From the NCBI GenBank assembly GCA_028275705.1, contig JAPWUD010000011.1, positions 1-46,218 on the forward strand: DNA of 46,218 bases, read 5' to 3'. Position 1 is the stretch's first letter; each line of letters begins with the position of its first letter. The notes below the pieces were generated by a model that worked only from the letters and a program-made list of their open reading frames with translations, was not told the origin of the DNA and ran no database searches. Of the stretch, positions 35,908-43,455 are shown in pieces. The position numbers and the translations under genes are program-made. The DNA is from Desulfurococcaceae archaeon (lineage in GTDB: Archaea > Thermoproteota > Thermoprotei_A > Sulfolobales > Desulfurococcaceae).

Positions 35908-37000
35908 GAGAGGTCTCCTTCGAGATCAATACTCCATTCCTCTTGAGGTACTCCTCATAGTCCTCCTTATATTCATATAGCTCCTCCGGAGCCACTACTC
36001 CAGGCTTTAATCCCCCCTTTAAAGCTAGCTTAGAGGTATAGGCGTGAACTAGTGCTGTGAATACTGGCGTAGCTGGGTTTTGCGGAGACCCCTTTAGTAT
36101 TGCTATCTCCCTATAGTATTTGTCGCCATCCTCAGCGAGTACTTGTAGAATAGCTAGCTCATCGGTCTTAATAGGTAATTTCTTCTCGAAGATCAACGCG
36201 GTGAAGTCTATTGGTTTAACCCCGACATCCCCGATCACTACCTCCTCTGAGTCTAGGAAGCCCAAGTCGCGTAGAATCTTCATTGCGTAAACGTGTCCGG
36301 GCCACCTCAGAGTGTACTCTCTTAGAACCCTTGCATGGATGTTCCTCAGCATTGTCCTTAATCCATCACTCGGGAAGCCCTCGAAAAACCCTACTCCAGG
36401 GACTTCTATTCTCTTAATTACACTCAGTGGATCAAGAGACTTCACGGTGTAATCCTCGATCACTCTAGCGGGTCTAATGTACTCCTCTAATAGGTCTCTA
36501 GCACTCCATGATATAGCGTGGTTTAATGGGGAAGCGGGGTTTTCGGGGATTCCGCCAACATCTATCTCAATGGAGTCTCTTAATCCAATCCTATAGTATA
36601 CATAGCCAACAACTATGTTACTGTAACCTGGTGCAAAGCCAGCGTCAACCACGAGGAGTGAATTGCAGTCTTCTAGCACCTTGCCTAGTATATATGGGTC
36701 TTCGGGCAAGTAAGATACATCAACTATGCTGATACATCTACTAGTAAGCTCTAGTATAATCCTCCATGCCCGAGTGGATGGAAGCGCTGTAACAGCGAGG
36801 TCAGCTCTCTCACTTAGTCTACCGAGAACACCAGGTCCGTAGAGATATACCTCTACCCCCTCCATTTTCCCCGCTTCTTCGAGCTTCTCTCTATCAACAT
36901 CCACCACTATGAAGTCGCAACTCGGCTCTAGTTCTCTCAGATACTTCATAGTTCTAGATCCAACTCGTCCATAGCCAATGAGCAGTATTGTAGGCATCAA
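35894..37000 (-). CDS. Saccharopine dehydrogenase-family oxidoreductase
   Basis: A 368-residue NAD(P)-dependent protein. The Rossmann start is ILLIGYGRVGSRTMKYL, followed by DFIVVDVDREKLEEA and the ADLAVTALPS segment. The second domain with DAGFAPGYSNIVVGYV and GGIPENPASPLNHAISWS is typical of saccharopine dehydrogenase-like proteins, including lysine 6-dehydrogenase. The exact substrate cannot be told. It is convergent with glmS, overlapping by 14 bases. Confidence 0.87.
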   Translation of the reverse strand: MMPTILLIGYGRVGSRTMKYLRELEPSCDFIVVDVDREKLEEAGKMEGVEVYLYGPGVLGRLSERADLAVTALPSTRAWRIILELTSRCISIVDVSYLPEDPYILGKVLEDCNSLLVVDAGFAPGYSNIVVGYVYYRIGLRDSIEIDVGGIPENPASPLNHAISWSARDLLEEYIRPARVIEDYTVKSLDPLSVIKRIEVPGVGFFEGFPSDGLRTMLRNIHARVLREYTLRWPGHVYAMKILRDLGFLDSEEVVIGDVGVKPIDFTALIFEKKLPIKTDELAILQVLAEDGDKYYREIAILKGSPQNPATPVFTALVHAYTSKLALKGGLKPGVVAPEELYEYKEDYEEYLKRNGVLISKETSLTQQ

Positions 37001-37070
37001 ACCACCAGAGTACCTATAAGTCTACAGGGGCTGTTTCGGTCTTCATAATCATTTGTAGCATTCATATTCA

Positions 37071-38138
37071 TTAATGTCTAAGACCTCTCAGGGCTATTAG
37101 GTATGCCGATGCTGTGTGCCTATCTAGTCCATACTTCTTCATGAGTTCACCGTGTTCTCTGGAGTTTGTTGTTCCCTTCGGGTCTACGAGGAGTGCTCTG
37201 AGCCCGTATTTTAATGCCATTACAACGCCGTGCTGTATTAACTGCTTCTTAGCGAACCGATTTATTTTCCTATTAGCTTTCTTGCTTCTTGTAAACCTCT
37301 TTCTTTTGACTGAGAGAAGATTTTCGAAGACGACGACGCTAACACCGTGTCTATGGCAATACTTTAGTAGTCTCGCTAGTGCATTAAGCCTCAACGCCTT
37401 CGCCTTCTCTCTTGGAAAACCATGGGAGGTTGCCTCGGGAAACCACGCTGTCCTAACATCCACTATTTCCCCATGCTCGTCGATGATCACAAGGTTCACC
37501 CTATCGCTGTTCAAGTCGAAGCCTGCGATGAGTCTTCCCCTAGCCTCCCCCTCCTTGAAGTATTTGAGGTAGAGCTGGATTAGAATCGAGAGGTGTAGGT
37601 ATATGTCGCCTTCTCTAAAAACTATTCTAGCCGTATAGCTCAGCTTCTTCTGCTTTGCAAAGTCTACTAGCTCCCTGAGTAGTGAGAGGTATTTCTCCCC
37701 GAACTCGGCTTGTAGCGTTATCCACGAACCGTTATATGGGTACTTGACTTTGACAAGGCATGTATCCTCTAGTCTCACGTTTCTATTCCCAAGCCTCGAA
37801 GACTCTCCTTCACTAACTATGAAGGGCTTCTTTACCTCCATGTTCAGTGGATTGCCACCATTGAATACACATCCCTCCACCATTGCCTTGGCTGCCTTGT
37901 ATGCTGAGTCAGCGTATGCTTTGTTCAGTACTCTCCTGAGTTCTCTGAGGACGCTGTTTTCTTCTAGCCCCCTAGCGATCATTCTAGTGGCTACTTGAAC
38001 AGCTCTTCGGAAATCCCATGCAAGTCTTACTAAACGCATATAGTCCTCGCTCGAGACTGGATATACCCTGCCAATAATAGTTACGTAGTTCACTATTGAG
38101 GATGCATCTACAATACTACTTGTCTGGCACCGTGACAC
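37071..38138 (-). CDS. TnpB-like protein, RuvC triad intact, zinc finger absent
   Basis: A 355-residue relative of TnpB/IS605 OrfB. RuvC-I: IAGFDLNSDRVNLVII with Asp208. RuvC-II: VSVVVFENLLSVKRKR with Glu272, followed by a very basic stretch. RuvC-III: GLDRHTASAYLIAL with Asp339. The zinc ribbon normally found between II and III is missing; DPKGTTNSREHGELMKKYG bridges the gap. The acidic triad suggests nuclease potential. There is no tnpA, no right-end hairpin after the stop and no target duplication seen, so it looks settled in the chromosome. It starts at GTG 38138, overlapping the upstream 48-residue gene by 23 bases; GTG at 38093 is an alternative. Confidence 0.87.
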   Translation of the reverse strand: MSRCQTSSIVDASSIVNYVTIIGRVYPVSSEDYMRLVRLAWDFRRAVQVATRMIARGLEENSVLRELRRVLNKAYADSAYKAAKAMVEGCVFNGGNPLNMEVKKPFIVSEGESSRLGNRNVRLEDTCLVKVKYPYNGSWITLQAEFGEKYLSLLRELVDFAKQKKLSYTARIVFREGDIYLHLSILIQLYLKYFKEGEARGRLIAGFDLNSDRVNLVIIDEHGEIVDVRTAWFPEATSHGFPREKAKALRLNALARLLKYCHRHGVSVVVFENLLSVKRKRFTRSKKANRKINRFAKKQLIQHGVVMALKYGLRALLVDPKGTTNSREHGELMKKYGLDRHTASAYLIALRGLRH

Positions 38139-38262
38139 GGATTACCACCAATCTCCTATGTAGGTGTCTCATCTTCTCACTCAGCTCCTTGGGTATGTAG
38201 ATGCAGAGAAGCCCGTGACTAGTCTTTGAAACCCTGGCGTGAAACACATACTCCTCCGGCAC
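38116..38262 (-). CDS. 48-residue AbrB-like protein coupled to the TnpB-like gene
   Basis: A small frame beginning GTG at 38262, with GGGAGAAGC just upstream as ribosome binding site, and ending TAG at 38116. The protein reads PEEYVFHARVSKTSHG followed by LLCIYIPKELSEKM and LVVIRVTVPDK. The strand, IPKEL turn and strand order is like the swapped-hairpin AbrB/SpoVT DNA-binding fold (compare IPKEIREKL in that family); this is inference from pattern only. Its 3' end overlaps the TnpB-like gene by 23 bases, so the two are translated from one mRNA. It could control the divergent promoter 30-40 bases upstream. Confidence 0.68.
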   Translation of the reverse strand: MPEEYVFHARVSKTSHGLLCIYIPKELSEKMRHLHRRLVVIRVTVPDK

Positions 38263-38287
38263 GCTTCTCCCTCATCAGAATACCGCA

Positions 38288-38304
38288 GAAAAGCTTATAA
38301 GGCT
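38288..38304. promoter_or_regulatory. Palindromic, probably bidirectional TATA element
   Basis: AAAAGCTTATAAGGCTTT contains the palindrome CTTATAAG. In the rightward direction it is an AAGCTTATAAGG TATA box about 25-28 bases before the structured RNA. Leftward it is AAGCCTTATAAGC, about 35 bases before the GTG of the 48-residue gene. Both distances fit archaeal initiation. Confidence 0.6.
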
Positions 38305-38322
38305 TTCCATAATCATTAATTA

Positions 38323-38530
38323 AGTGGTAGGGATGAACTCTGTGAGCTAGACGAGGGGGACTCTGAGGTAGCCGTCTTCGGCGATGGGAGCCGGGGATGA
38401 GCCACTAGGCAACTAGTGGCAACCACTCCCGTAGCACGGGGACGGCCTCGAAAGAAGCCGTTGAGAAGTAGATGGTGGAGAGCTGGAATCAATGAGCATG
38501 AAGGACAATGAACCACCATCTACCGAGAAA
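38323..38530 (+). ncRNA. GC-rich structured RNA of unknown family
   Basis: About 200 bases markedly richer in G and C than the neighbours and full of perfect stems: GCCG-TCTT-CGGC (38371-38382); GGGAG/CTCCC (38386-38390 with 38426-38430) enclosing an 8-bp stem closed by a GCAA tetraloop (38401-38420); ACGGC/GCCGT (38442-38461); and an 11-bp stem GTAGATGGTGG/CCACCATCTAC (38468-38523). The GNRA-type loop exists only on the plus strand, and a TATA box lies at the right distance upstream. It lacks the conserved segments of RNase P RNA, SRP RNA and C/D or H/ACA sRNA. It may be a free RNA or a long leader of the next gene. Confidence 0.6.
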
Positions 38531-38555
38531 CGGTTATTCTAAATAGGGGGCTTGG

Positions 38556-38816
38556 TTGAGGATAGTTGTTAAGGGGAAGCCGAATTACTGGAGGTTTACG
38601 CTGTATAGCTGGTTGCTTGAAGTGAGAGATATTCTAAGCTTGGAGATTGGTGAACCAGTGGAGGTGTTACTAGTGGATGGTGAGAGTGATGAGCCAGAGT
38701 TGTATATCAATGGATTACTAGTTTGTGTTGGTGTACCCGGGGAGGAGGGCTACTTAATAGAGGTTGTTAAGAAAGCGGTTGCTTCTCTACGGGGTTTTAG
38801 TCGTGGAGACTATTAG
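38556..38816 (+). CDS. Small protein of unknown function downstream of the structured RNA
   Basis: An 86-residue alpha/beta protein starting with TTG at 38556 behind AGGGGG. It reads RIVVKGKPNYWRFTLYSWLLEV, then VEVLLVDGESDEPELYINGLLVCVGVPGEEG and a final amphipathic helix. The strand-helix-strand-strand-helix order is like a compact thioredoxin-like or ferredoxin-like fold; one cysteine is present. No family is recognised. Because the structured RNA ends about 25 bases upstream, the RNA could be its regulatory leader. Confidence 0.68.
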   Translation: MRIVVKGKPNYWRFTLYSWLLEVRDILSLEIGEPVEVLLVDGESDEPELYINGLLVCVGVPGEEGYLIEVVKKAVASLRGFSRGDY

Positions 38817-38842
38817 TATTTCTCTCTGGGCGTTCTAGTATA

Positions 38843-40045
38843 TTATGTCTTCTCTCTAATCAACTTCTCTACTTCGTCTTTAAACTCCTCTTGGTAAACC
38901 AGTATCAACTTGTCTCCTGGATTTAGTGATAGGTTTCTCGCTAGTGGATATGCTATCCAGCCGTCACTGGTTTTAACTGCTAATACGTGCCCTCCATACT
39001 TTCTCAAGTAATGCTCGAAGTTAGATAGTATTATGGGTTTACTAATTGTAATTGTCTTAACTCTCTCAGCAGTGCTCTCAAAGACGTGTTTAAATAGCTC
39101 TTTGTACTCCTCTGGGAACTCCTCTTGGAGACCTAGAATCCTACTAATTGATGCTCCTGCATCTGCTATGTCTTCTAGTTCTTTTATCATTGATATAAGA
39201 CCCATGAATGTACCTGAGTCTACTTCTCCCATTAACTCGTTTAGTTTATTCAGAGTCTCCATGTGGATCCAGTCCATGTGTACCTCGAGGTCTTCGACTT
39301 CATCCATTAACTCCTTGTTTTGCTCCATGAGGACGTAGTGTGCTAGGTCTAGTATTAGTATAGAGCAGTCTTTTATGTCAACGAGGTTCTTTATAACTTG
39401 CTCTAGTTTTGGTGCTTCAATATCCTCTACTTCATACTCTACTCCCTTGTCTTCGAGTAGCCTCAATACTACTTCTTTAAACCCCCTTACATATACTGTG
39501 GAATTCTTCTTCACTGTGTAGTCTAAACCGGGGTTGAAGACGTAGTTGCCTCTCTCTACAACTAGGAGTATGTCTACGGGGTATTCATCAGTTAGATCAA
39601 CGACTTTGAAGTCCTCTAGATTATTGAATCTACCGACAACCTCCCCCTCCGCGTATAGTAGTACTTGGTTGTATGATAATCTCGGTGCGTAGCCGACGAG
39701 TAGTGTGTATACTATGTCTTTAACGGAGTCTGAGATGCCATCCATTGCTGAGCCATAGTAGAAAGCTAGGAGGTTTGCATACGCACCTTTTCTTGTTCTT
39801 CCATAAGCCATTGAATTGTGGAGTATGAATTGTGCAATATTCTCTGTTATATGCTTGTCTAGTTCAAGTATCCTGGTGGCTAATTCCTTCTCCTTTGCGA
39901 AGTATGTGTAGAATGCTAGGTCTATCGCTGTACTAGCGTACTTCCATATGTCCTCAAGTATTGTCTTAACACCTACAGGTTTGTACTTAACCATTGATGG
40001 CTTTATTTGGAACATTCTATGTGTATCTAGCGTGAACTGTGACAA
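38843..40045 (-). CDS. PhoU/TrkA-C domain protein, probable transport regulator
   Basis: A 400-residue soluble protein with helical PhoU-like segments at the start (ILEDIWKYASTAIDLAFYTYFAKEKELATRILELDKHI) and a C-terminal TrkA-C/RCK_C region (KYGGHVLAVKTSDGWIAYPLARNLSLNPGDKLILVYQ) of the kind that binds ligands and gates cation transporters. The middle has a second helical PhoU-like part. This architecture matches archaeal proteins encoded beside MgtE/SLC41 transporters; here such a gene diverges from it. Start TTG at 40045, or ATG at 40015. A TATA-like AAGTTTAAAACC lies about 40 bases upstream. Confidence 0.87.
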   Translation of the reverse strand: MSQFTLDTHRMFQIKPSMVKYKPVGVKTILEDIWKYASTAIDLAFYTYFAKEKELATRILELDKHITENIAQFILHNSMAYGRTRKGAYANLLAFYYGSAMDGISDSVKDIVYTLLVGYAPRLSYNQVLLYAEGEVVGRFNNLEDFKVVDLTDEYPVDILLVVERGNYVFNPGLDYTVKKNSTVYVRGFKEVVLRLLEDKGVEYEVEDIEAPKLEQVIKNLVDIKDCSILILDLAHYVLMEQNKELMDEVEDLEVHMDWIHMETLNKLNELMGEVDSGTFMGLISMIKELEDIADAGASISRILGLQEEFPEEYKELFKHVFESTAERVKTITISKPIILSNFEHYLRKYGGHVLAVKTSDGWIAYPLARNLSLNPGDKLILVYQEEFKDEVEKLIREKT

Positions 40046-40201
40046 TATAGACTCCTCACAGAAATCATTTAACCAACGGGGTTTTAAACTTATCGATGTA
40101 TATATCAGTGGAGTCAGTATTGAAGGGATGGGAGCATTGCAAAGTACAGTGATTTAAGGAACTGGCTGACGCCTCTGGCGTCACTAGCTCTAGCCGAGAT
40201 A

Positions 40202-41287
40202 TTGGCTGGCTTGACTTTGAGGCTAAATGTGGATCTATTGGTGCAGTACTCTGTACTACTAGTGGTTACACCTGGCTTAATGGATTTAAGGGGGGATGTT
40301 TATGGAGCTATGGGCTATAGGCTTACAAAAGCACTACACTTGGGTTTAACGCAGCCTAGGTTTAGAACAAGGTATAACCTCGTAAATGTCGCCACTGCAT
40401 ATGTGGTATCCACTGTTGCATCAATAATTCTATGTGTCATCGGCTACACTCTATCGCTTCTCTCCCGCCTCGGCTCTCCGGATCCACTATCACTATTATT
40501 CCTCGCATTGTCGTCTACAATAATAGTATTCACTGTTTTAACACCTATTACGACAATGGCCATTATCCACTTGTTTAATAGGGGTAGAGACCCCTCATCC
40601 TTCGTAGCAGCTATTGTAACTGGGATTGGAGACTTTGCAACTCCCTTTGTATTAATTACCACGGCTTACCTACACGGGGCTTTCCCATGGGTAGTTAAAC
40701 TACTAGTTGTTGCATTGCTTACTTCGATATGCATAATACTTGCCATCTACGTTTCACGTAGAGGTGGGTTGAAGGATCTCGTTGAAAACCTATACTCATC
40801 AATAATTGCTTCAACTGGGAGTAGTATGGGGGGCTTTATACTCGCATCTAGAACTAGCTTTATATCCGAGAACCCTGAGCTACTTGGTGTAATCCCCGCA
40901 TTTAACGCTGTAATAGGGGCCTCTATGGGTTATCTTGGTAGTGTATTAAACATAGATATACACATCGGCTATGAGAAGCCATACTTGGCCTTCCGTGGGA
41001 GAGCATTGATTGGCTTTATAGCTACGTATGCATCTATATTCACAGCCTCGTTGATCTCTCTATTCGCATCTCCAATAGAGCCTATTGGAGTAGCACTATT
41101 CCTACTCGTAGTATCACTCTCCACGATCATAGTGTACACTACATCCACAGCTATAACATACTACCTAACAATCTACTCATATAGACTCGGCTGGGACCCA
41201 GACAACATAGTATTCCCAATAATGACCACAGTCGTAGATATCATAGGCCCCGCCACAATATCCCTCATTGGAGCATTAATCCTCTAG
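40202..41287 (+). CDS. MgtE/SLC41-family divalent cation transporter
   Basis: A membrane protein with two MgtE-like halves and about ten transmembrane helices. Typical are VTPGLMDLRGDVYGAMGYRLTKALHLG in the first half and DPDNIVFPIMTTVVDIIGPATISL at the end. It probably carries magnesium or a similar ion. The first standard start in frame is TTG at 40202, but the same frame is open back to 40124 and encodes DLRNWLTPLASLALAEI, which completes the first helix, so translation probably begins upstream at a non-standard codon or after a frameshift. The divergent PhoU/TrkA-C gene probably regulates it. Confidence 0.88.
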   Translation: MAGLTLRLNVDLLVQYSVLLVVTPGLMDLRGDVYGAMGYRLTKALHLGLTQPRFRTRYNLVNVATAYVVSTVASIILCVIGYTLSLLSRLGSPDPLSLLFLALSSTIIVFTVLTPITTMAIIHLFNRGRDPSSFVAAIVTGIGDFATPFVLITTAYLHGAFPWVVKLLVVALLTSICIILAIYVSRRGGLKDLVENLYSSIIASTGSSMGGFILASRTSFISENPELLGVIPAFNAVIGASMGYLGSVLNIDIHIGYEKPYLAFRGRALIGFIATYASIFTASLISLFASPIEPIGVALFLLVVSLSTIIVYTTSTAITYYLTIYSYRLGWDPDNIVFPIMTTVVDIIGPATISLIGALIL

Positions 41288-41517
41288 TAAATCCACAATA
41301 GGCGATTGAGAGAGTATCAAAGCCCGGGGGCTCACTATAATCTACCCCACATACTTGAAGCCTCAATATGAATTCGCTGGTTACTGGATTTACTTGGTCA
41401 TGTGTAGTGCATTCACGTATGACTTTGAATTATCAAATATCACATAGTTTAACCGCCACTCCGTAGTTGAGGAGTTTGGCTGATTATGTGTAAAAATACC
41501 GATGAGGTAAATTAATC
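41288..41517. other. Intergenic region between the transporter and the AbiE pair
   Basis: 230 bases with no credible coding frame. ACTCC and GGAGT around 41461-41478 form a weak hairpin with an 8-base loop that might end the leftward AbiE transcript. Nothing else is recognised. Confidence 0.4.
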
Positions 41518-42282
41518 TTATAAATTGCCTAGATCTTCCAGTAGTTCCTCTAGTTTAGCAATTACTCTATTTTTATCCTCCTCACTATATCTTGATGTTC
41601 CGAAAACTCCTCTCCAGCTATTTATGAATGTACTTTTTCTAATCTCGGGGAGTACTTTATTTCTGAGTTTAATAAGAAATATTGATGAGTGTGGTAGGAT
41701 TTCCATTATTCTTTTACTTAGGTTTTCTGGGACTCCATTTTCGAGGATTAGCGAGGCAATATCTCTTACATCTATGGCCCTAGCGGAGACTATTTTCATG
41801 ATAAAATAATCAATATAGCTTGGAAATGGTAGTTTAATGGAACTATTCGCGATTGGAATAGACTTAAATATTCTATTCTTGATCATGTTATCGTCTATTA
41901 CGATGATCTTTCCAGGTTCCCTCCCTCTAATTTCTCCTTCCATAAAGTCTATGGAAACCTTAATCTTAGTTTTACCATGCTTAATCAACTTCGTGCATTT
42001 TAGGAACCCATAGTTTTCATGTTTTTGTATTTCATCAATTAAATACCCCTCTGGTAAAGTATCTTTTAATTTATCTATATTCCAGCCATTCTTCTTCATT
42101 AATGCGAAGTCGCAGTCTCTTGTGTATCTCGAGAGAGATATGTATGCTCTTAACGCGTATCCTCCGATAACCATTAACTCGGGATTCATAAATTCATTTG
42201 TTCTCTTGGAGATCGTGGTTAAGGTATTCAGGATCTCTTCTTCACATCTCTTCATGAGTTCTATTGCTCTACGCATGTTCAA
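41518..42282 (-). CDS. AbiEii-type nucleotidyltransferase toxin
   Basis: A 254-residue protein of the DUF1814/AbiEii group. The nucleotidyltransferase core is MVIGGYALRAYISLSRYTRDCDFAL, with the GG(Y)xLR motif and the acidic DxD pair, then IKVSIDFMEGEI carrying a further acidic residue. The C-terminal region is helical. Such proteins are the toxins of type IV toxin-antitoxin systems and nucleotidylate tRNA or GTP-binding targets. It overlaps the upstream AbiEi-like gene by 14 bases. The coding is richer in ATA, AAA and ATT than the neighbouring core genes, which suggests transfer. Confidence 0.87.
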   Translation of the reverse strand: MNMRRAIELMKRCEEEILNTLTTISKRTNEFMNPELMVIGGYALRAYISLSRYTRDCDFALMKKNGWNIDKLKDTLPEGYLIDEIQKHENYGFLKCTKLIKHGKTKIKVSIDFMEGEIRGREPGKIIVIDDNMIKNRIFKSIPIANSSIKLPFPSYIDYFIMKIVSARAIDVRDIASLILENGVPENLSKRIMEILPHSSIFLIKLRNKVLPEIRKSTFINSWRGVFGTSRYSEEDKNRVIAKLEELLEDLGNL

Positions 42283-43006
42283 TGACCTTTTCTACAGCTT
42301 CTTTCACTAACTCCTTGATGTCTATTTGCTTTATTTCAGTGGACTTGATCTTGAAGATCCTTTTGCCGAGGTATTCATTTAGTAGGCTACAGCCGTATTT
42401 GATCAATGTCCACGCTCTCAGATCTGTGTTAGAAATCCTCTTCCACCTACTTAGTGTCTTTAGTTTACTGAAATCTATTTCTCTCCTCCTAAAGTATAGT
42501 GTTGCAAATGCATCTATAAATGACCAGTCTACTATGCAGCTAACTATGCTCGACTCTATTGTTTCAATATATAGGTTATTTATTTTTCTATATTCGTAGG
42601 GGATCACCTTGTGGTATTCAACCTCGAAATTCCACCTCATTATTTTACCAAGTGCTTCAAGTGCTCTCCCATATGCTTTGTCGTTTACAGCTAGATGGAT
42701 GACATCGCGGTGTATGAAGTCATAGTTCCATATGCTTGCAGCAGTTTGCTTAATAATAACTTTGAAGCCTTTATCTCTAGTTATGAAATCCCAGGGGTCT
42801 CTATAGTCTATTGGTATTATGTACCAGCCGCGGACTACGCGTTTAATTTCATTTCTCCTACTTAGTCTATATAAATACTCCTTAGCCCTTGGGTGTAGTT
42901 CTCTTGCGTGCTTTAAACTAATCAAACTACCAGGCCAATTTGTTTCTATCATGGTTTTAAATTTATCTAAATGCACAAAGTCACCTTTAAACATCACTTG
43001 GCACAC
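42269..43006 (-). CDS. AbiEi-type antitoxin
   Basis: A 245-residue protein with an N-terminal winged helix (SLKHARELHPRAKEYLYRLSRRNEIKRVVRGWYIIP), the form of AbiEi antitoxins that repress their own promoter. The remaining domain contains VIHLAVNDKAYGRALEALGK and YIETIESSIVSCIVDW, matching the antitoxin's C-terminal nucleotidyltransferase-like domain. The order antitoxin then toxin with a short overlap is standard. The start may be ATG at 43006 or 42994. Self-regulation at its 5' region is likely from the family. Confidence 0.85.
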   Translation of the reverse strand: MCQVMFKGDFVHLDKFKTMIETNWPGSLISLKHARELHPRAKEYLYRLSRRNEIKRVVRGWYIIPIDYRDPWDFITRDKGFKVIIKQTAASIWNYDFIHRDVIHLAVNDKAYGRALEALGKIMRWNFEVEYHKVIPYEYRKINNLYIETIESSIVSCIVDWSFIDAFATLYFRRREIDFSKLKTLSRWKRISNTDLRAWTLIKYGCSLLNEYLGKRIFKIKSTEIKQIDIKELVKEAVEKVIEHA

Positions 43007-43389
43007 TAAACTATTAGGAATATTCGGTTATAAGTCTTTCTAATTGTGCAAGGGATGCATCCTCCACTCAAGGAGAGGTAGATAATTCACAGTTTTAAAG
43101 CACATTTCCCCGTGCTTGGGAGCACAGCTGATATAAATAATGATTTCAATAGCTTTTTACTTGTAAGCCCGTATTTAAGATGATCTTGGAGATATAGGCA
43201 ATTGTAAAGGTTGGTGCTCACACTAGACAAGTTATTGGAGGAGATGTATATCGTTAGATCAGTGTTTATACCTATTAATGTCTTTTTACAATTTATTGAT
43301 TTATTGATTGCTTGCCTTGTTCTTGAACTACTTGATGTGAGCACTTGGTTGAGTTAATCGCGAATTAACTAAGCAGGAGTATAGTTAAC
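43007..43389. other. Gene-poor stretch with inverted repeats
   Basis: No convincing gene is found. AGCAC, GTGCT and AGCAC repeat around 43098-43125. GTGCTCACA (about 43213-43221) and TGTGAGCAC (about 43334-43342) form a 9-bp inverted repeat over 112 bases. AGTTAAT-CGCGA-ATTAACT (43351-43369) is a near-perfect hairpin or operator. Together they could be remnants of a small mobile element or a regulatory cluster; the evidence is limited. Confidence 0.4.
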
Positions 43390-43455
43390 ACGGAACCCCA
43401 CTGTGGAGCCCCGATCCAATGAAGACCCGTGGAAGTCTGCACGAGTGGGGCGCAG
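43390..43455. ncRNA. Possible structured RNA or long hairpin
   Basis: A GC-rich island in AT-rich DNA. CCCCACT-GTG (43395-43404) pairs with CAC-G-AGTGGGG (43439-43449) to give a ten-base-pair stem with one bulged G. AGAC/GTCT (43422-43437) makes an inner stem. The strand and promoter are unclear; a TATA-like GTATAATG on the minus strand lies just outside. It is not a tRNA and has no full C/D box set. Confidence 0.3.

Noticed and set aside
38316-38519. 67-codon minus-strand open frame across the structured RNA
   Set aside because: Ser/Pro-rich composition with no domain pattern; the same DNA folds into perfect stems, which explains it better.
38323-38530. RNase P RNA, SRP RNA or H/ACA RNA as identity of the structured RNA
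   Set aside because: The conserved RNase P segments (such as GAGGAAAGUCC), the SRP helix-8 GGAA loop segment and a terminal ACA after a guide pocket are all absent.
43390-43455. tRNA or tRNA pseudogene
   Set aside because: The stem has neither a T arm with TTC nor an anticodon arm in the right places.
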